The notes under the pieces: generated by a model
The model's database searches: none
What the model was told of the DNA's origin: nothing
The model's input: only the letters and a program-made list of their open reading frames with translations
Shown: in pieces, positions 14,177 through 16,829 of the stretch
Numbering within the stretch: position 1 is the stretch's first letter
Layout: the number at the start of each line of letters is the position of its first letter
Program-made: the position numbers and the translations under genes
Assembly: GCA_031291905.1 (NCBI GenBank)
Contig: JARLIC010000039.1
Span: 1 to 16,829 of the forward strand
Length of the DNA: 16,829 nt
Source of the DNA: Minisyncoccota bacterium
Lineage (GTDB): Bacteria > Patescibacteriota > Minisyncoccia > UBA6257 > 2-01-FULL-56-20
Reading direction: 5' to 3'

Positions 14177-14205
14177 TTTATCGTCTTTTAATATTGGTTT
14201 ATACT
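14177..14205 (+). promoter_or_regulatory. Possible promoter of the PheRS gene
   Basis: TTTATC (14177-14182) and TATACT (14200-14205) are 17 nt apart, and the ATG follows the -10 box after 10 nt. The leader would be only a few nucleotides long. The rest of the rel-PheRS gap (14112-14176) shows nothing else. Confidence 0.45.
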
Positions 14206-14215
14206 ATTCACTATC

Positions 14216-15352
14216 ATGGAATATAAGATCTCTTTGGACGAGCAGGAGAAGGCGTTGCGGACGCTCGCGGAGCGCACCGACGTAGAGGCGGCACGAATGA
14301 AGCGCTATCTGGCCATGCCCGATCTTTCGCGTACGCCGGGCAGCCCGATCCATGAGATCGTGGCGCGGATCCTTGCCACCGACTATTTCAAAGAGCTCGA
14401 CACGATACAGACACCGGAGGTCGTCCCGGTAAGCATCGGTTTTGACCTTTTCGACTTTCCCCAGGATCATCCTGCAAGGAGCAAATCCGATACGTATTAT
14501 GTCGACGACAAGGACATCCTTCGGACCCAAACCACGGTCATGTGGTATTACTATTTGAACGAGCCCGAGGTGAAGGAGCGTATTGCGGCCAATAAGCCCG
14601 TCGGCTGCTTCAGTTATGGCAAGGTGTATCGGAAGGACGAGATCGACCGGCACCACATGAACGTGTTCCATCAGATCGACGGTTGGTATTTGGCGCCGAA
14701 GGCCATGAAGACGATCGGGCAGACGGATCTGGAAGAGGCATTGAAGAACATCGCCATCGCCGTGTTCGGACCCGACGTAAAATATCGCTTGAACAAGGAC
14801 ACGTTCCCTTACACGGATCCCAGTCTGGAGATGGAGGTGGAGGTTGACGGAAAGTGGGTCGAGGCCACCGGCTGCGGCGTGGTAAAGGGCAGCGTATTGA
14901 AAAAGCTTGGCGTAGATCCGGATAACTATACGGGATGGGCATTCGGCTTCGGCCTCGAGCGGCTCGCCATCATCAGCATGGAGCTGCCGGACATCCGTCT
15001 GTTGTGGTCGGCCGACGAGCGCGTGAAGAAGCAGCTGCACATGGGTACCAAGTTCGTCGAGGTCAGCAAGTATCCGCCCGTCATCCGCGACATCTCGTTC
15101 ATCGTGCCGAAGACCTTCACGCCGAACGATTACTTCGACCTCGTGCGCGACATCGCGGGCGACCTTGTGGAACAGGTGGAGCTCATTGATCAGTACGAGA
15201 ACGACGCGAAGTTCGGCGCGGACAAAAAGAGCTATGCCTATCGCGTCATCTACCGTTCGAACGACCGTACGCTCACGAACGACGAAGTGGACGTCATGCA
15301 TCACGCGCTCGAGAAGAAGACCGCGGAGGAATTCGGCGCCGTCGTCCGATAA
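14216..15352 (+). CDS. pheS: Single-chain, mitochondrial-type phenylalanyl-tRNA synthetase (PheS core fused to anticodon-binding domain)
   Basis: This 378-residue protein charges tRNA-Phe. The class II core is clear: FDLFDFPQDHPARSKSDTYYV (76-96), ILRTQTT (101-107), motif 2 with YRKDEID and VFHQIDGWYL (138-159), and motif 3 GWAFGFGLERLAI (240-252) followed by LPDIRLLWSADERVKKQL. The C-terminus (about 285-378, KYPPVIRDISFIVP...YRVIYRSNDRTLTNDEVDVMHHALE) is an FDX-ACB anticodon-binding domain. In the usual bacterial enzyme that domain ends the beta subunit (PheT), and the alpha subunit starts with a coiled coil, which is absent here. Core plus FDX-ACB in one chain is the layout of monomeric mitochondrial PheRS (FARS2). 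WSADER and GDLVEQVELID also resemble it more than PheS. No pheT follows in this window. The stop codon lies in a long inverted repeat. Confidence 0.9.
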   Translation: MEYKISLDEQEKALRTLAERTDVEAARMKRYLAMPDLSRTPGSPIHEIVARILATDYFKELDTIQTPEVVPVSIGFDLFDFPQDHPARSKSDTYYVDDKDILRTQTTVMWYYYLNEPEVKERIAANKPVGCFSYGKVYRKDEIDRHHMNVFHQIDGWYLAPKAMKTIGQTDLEEALKNIAIAVFGPDVKYRLNKDTFPYTDPSLEMEVEVDGKWVEATGCGVVKGSVLKKLGVDPDNYTGWAFGFGLERLAIISMELPDIRLLWSADERVKKQLHMGTKFVEVSKYPPVIRDISFIVPKTFTPNDYFDLVRDIAGDLVEQVELIDQYENDAKFGADKKSYAYRVIYRSNDRTLTNDEVDVMHHALEKKTAEEFGAVVR

Positions 15353-15439
15353 CAAAATGCCGGGCAGTACTTTTGGGACCGGGTCGCTACGCTGAAGGTC
15401 CTAAAAGTACTGCCCGGCATTTTGTTATCGGACGACGGC
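15338..15439. terminator. 43-bp near-perfect inverted repeat spanning the PheRS stop codon; probable terminator
   Basis: The left arm 15338-15380 and right arm 15397-15439 pair at 42 of 43 positions around a 16-nt loop. The only exception is G15375 opposite T15402, a G-U wobble in the plus-strand RNA. The left arm includes the last codons and stop of the PheRS gene, and the core GCCGGGCAGTAC stem is flanked by AAAA and followed by TTTTGTT. It probably ends transcription from both sides, although it is much longer than a terminator needs. Confidence 0.75.
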
Positions 15440-15452
15440 ACGTTCATTTATC

Positions 15453-15490
15453 AAAAAAATCCCGTACCACGCATGGCGTGTGGTACGGGA
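15453..15490 (-). terminator. Intrinsic terminator of the orphan zinc-motif gene
   Basis: TCCCGTACCAC (15460-15470) pairs with GTGGTACGGGA (15480-15490) around a 9-nt loop. On the minus strand the stem is followed by a U run (15453-15459). It begins 6 nt after the stop of the gene ending at 15497. Confidence 0.88.
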
Positions 15491-15496
15491 AACATC

Positions 15497-16408
15497 TTAT
15501 CGCTCGCCGCGATCCCTCCGCGCCGTATAGTTGAGCGCGCCGAGAGCGGCGAGTAGACATAGTTGCTGCATGGGGTTGTCGAGGTTGTGGCAAGTGAAGC
15601 TATAACCCTCGTCCTCGTGCCTGAAATGATCATTCGGGTGGAGTCCCGTTGCGTCGCCGGGGCAGTCGATGGTAAGCCATCCATTTTCGCCCTGGGTGCG
15701 TGCCGAGAAGGAGTGTTTGTAGAAATTGCGAATTCCTCCATCCATCCTTTCCCAGACAATTCTCATTGCGTCTTCCATTTCCCAGATAGGCATTGTCCCG
15801 AGCAATCTGAGGTAGCACGCCAATTCACGGCTGTAGCTTCCGCTGAGGGGACAGCCCGAGCGGCCCCTTGTAGTGCCGGCGATCACCGTGAGCAGTTGCG
15901 GGACCGTCGCGGTGGTCGTGATGTCATCGGGAAATTCCAGCATGAGCAGGAATACCGAAAGTGATGCACAGACCGCGAATGCTTCTTTGTAGTCATAGAC
16001 GACGTCCTTGCCGCCTTCGCAGAATTTACAGGGTTCGTCGTCGTAGCCCCTATCCTTCCCCGTGCCACTACACCACTCGCATGGTGTGTCGGTGATTTTC
16101 CGGCAGAGTGGTGTGGGCACCAGGTATTCGAGGAACCCGTCTTTCGCGGTTCCCAAATATTTCAACATCTTTTCGAATCCGATATCCTTGCCGAACATAC
16201 CGGCGAATTCGGTGAATGTGAAATCCTTTTCAATTTGGTCGATCATCGGGGCATCCGGGATGCCGTTGACCGCTGCGGCATAATCGGCATGGATGCGGAG
16301 CACGAGCTCGGCTTTGCCGTTCACGCCTTTGAATGCGAACTCATACCAGCACGGTATGGTCTCTCGCGTCAGCATCCTTAGTTCGGTGCCGGCGTTGTAT
16401 GTGACCAT
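15497..16408 (-). CDS. Unrecognised protein with a DnaJ-like double CxxC motif
   Basis: I do not recognise this protein. From the ATG at 16406-16408, which has GGGAGG 7 nt upstream, it has 303 residues; an in-frame ATG at 16432 would add eight. CEWCSGTGKDRGY (Cys110, Cys113) and CKFCEGG (Cys127, Cys130) form a probable four-cysteine zinc site like one unit of the DnaJ Cys-rich domain. No J domain is present. The N-terminal part is mixed alpha/beta. After the zinc site comes a hydrophobic helix (EAFAVCASLSVFLLMLEF) and a Trp/Cys/His-rich C-terminal half. It has no signal peptide. It stands alone, with its own promoter and terminator, between convergent and divergent housekeeping genes, and it may be an accessory acquisition. 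Confidence 0.7.
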   Translation of the reverse strand: MVTYNAGTELRMLTRETIPCWYEFAFKGVNGKAELVLRIHADYAAAVNGIPDAPMIDQIEKDFTFTEFAGMFGKDIGFEKMLKYLGTAKDGFLEYLVPTPLCRKITDTPCEWCSGTGKDRGYDDEPCKFCEGGKDVVYDYKEAFAVCASLSVFLLMLEFPDDITTTATVPQLLTVIAGTTRGRSGCPLSGSYSRELACYLRLLGTMPIWEMEDAMRIVWERMDGGIRNFYKHSFSARTQGENGWLTIDCPGDATGLHPNDHFRHEDEGYSFTCHNLDNPMQQLCLLAALGALNYTARRDRGER

Positions 16409-16462
16409 TCTTGGTCCTCCCTCAGTTTTCATAAGCGCTGTCCTTTCAAGCCAGCTATCAAT

Positions 16463-16491
16463 AAACTACCCAGAAAGTTATAGAGTGTCAA
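16463..16491 (-). promoter_or_regulatory. Promoter of the orphan zinc-motif gene
   Basis: On the minus strand a perfect TTGACA (16486-16491) is 17 nt from TAGTTT (16463-16468), a weak -10. The predicted start is about 24 nt before the first ATG and 48 nt before the second. The region overlaps the divergent start region of the CCA-adding enzyme gene. Confidence 0.5.
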
Positions 16492-16519
16492 TTTTCCCTC
16501 GCCCGCATAATCGCATACA

Positions 16520-16829
16520 ATGAGATTAATGAAGAAAGAAGAGAAGCCTACAAAATCATTTCAAAAAGCCGCCTCCGCCATCCAGCCGCCGGAGATGGTG
16601 ATCGCGGTCTGTAAAACGCTCGCCGAGCACGGCTTTGAGGCATATCTTGTGGGCGGCTGCGTGCGCGATATGATGCTCGGTCGCACGTCGAAGGATTGGG
16701 ATGTCACCACGAACGCGAGGCCGGAACAGATCCAGGGGATCTTTGCGGACACGGTGTACGAGAACGAGTTCGGCACGGTCGGCATCAAGACGGAATCGGA
16801 AGACCCGCGCATCAAGGTGATCGAGGTGA
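16520..16829 (+). CDS. cca: CCA tRNA nucleotidyltransferase, N-terminal part (runs off the window)
   Basis: The frame from ATG 16520 is open to the end and gives 103 residues. After a Lys-rich start and a helix (EMVIAVCKTLAEHGFEAYL) come the class II nucleotidyltransferase marks. VGGCVRDMMLGRTSKDWDVTT contains the GG and the catalytic DxD-like DWD, and FGTVGIKTESEDPRIKVIEV begins the next strand. The enzyme adds CCA to tRNA 3' ends; one tRNA gene in this window lacks encoded CCA. A poly(A) polymerase cannot be excluded without the rest. ATG at 16529 is an alternative start. CATAAT (16506-16511) lies 8 nt upstream, so the leader is very short. Confidence 0.88.
   Translation, partial: MRLMKKEEKPTKSFQKAASAIQPPEMVIAVCKTLAEHGFEAYLVGGCVRDMMLGRTSKDWDVTTNARPEQIQGIFADTVYENEFGTVGIKTESEDPRIKVIEV

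Noticed and set aside
14204..15355. Long open frame on the minus strand opposite the PheRS gene (383 codons)
   Set aside because: It mirrors a gene with clear aminoacyl-tRNA synthetase motifs, has no recognisable domain, and such antisense frames are expected in GC-rich DNA.

Overview
The window is a GC-rich (about 60% by eye) bacterial chromosome segment with tightly packed genes, several 4-nt gene overlaps and mostly weak Shine-Dalgarno sequences. It resembles a Candidate Phyla Radiation genome (Patescibacteria, Parcubacteria-like). The grounds are a PadR/PspC-like pair, a DUF5667-type membrane protein beside an ECF sigma factor, surface proteins made of fibronectin-III (FN3) repeats, a compact Rel protein, and very short or absent leaders. 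The taxonomic placement is inference; no rRNA gene is present. Left edge, minus strand (1-587): a partial PspC-like membrane protein gene follows a padR gene. The padR promoter appears leaderless and carries a palindromic operator between its -35 and -10 boxes. The terminator of the next operon lies just upstream. Accessory block, minus strand (7857 down to 609): seven genes run from an ECF sigma factor and its probable membrane anti-sigma partner through an FN3 surface protein, an FN3 plus cytochrome-b5-like protein, a DUF4352-like membrane-anchored protein, a ferric-reductase-type flavocytochrome and a second b5 plus FN3 protein. The first six are overlapping or nearly so; the last follows a 156-nt gap. 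I read this as a sigma-controlled system that moves electrons from cytoplasmic NAD(P)H across the membrane to haem domains displayed outside the cell. It is the most interesting system in the window. Middle (7926-8858): an NlpC/P60-like (papain-fold) protein gene, a tRNA with anticodon CAT with its own promoter and a perfect 16-bp terminator hairpin, a possible 32-codon small ORF, and tRNA-Leu(CAA) on the minus strand. Housekeeping block (8918-15352): parA and parB for chromosome partition, an HD-domain phosphohydrolase on the opposite strand, a compact bifunctional-type rel for (p)ppGpp, and a single-chain phenylalanyl-tRNA synthetase whose domain order and motifs look like the mitochondrial enzyme rather than the usual bacterial alpha2beta2 form. 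The end of this gene lies inside a 43-bp near-perfect inverted repeat. Right edge (15453-16829): an unrecognised protein with a DnaJ-like CxxC zinc-binding pair, and the 5' part of a CCA-adding tRNA nucleotidyltransferase on the plus strand. No CRISPR array, transposase, prophage gene or rRNA gene was seen.
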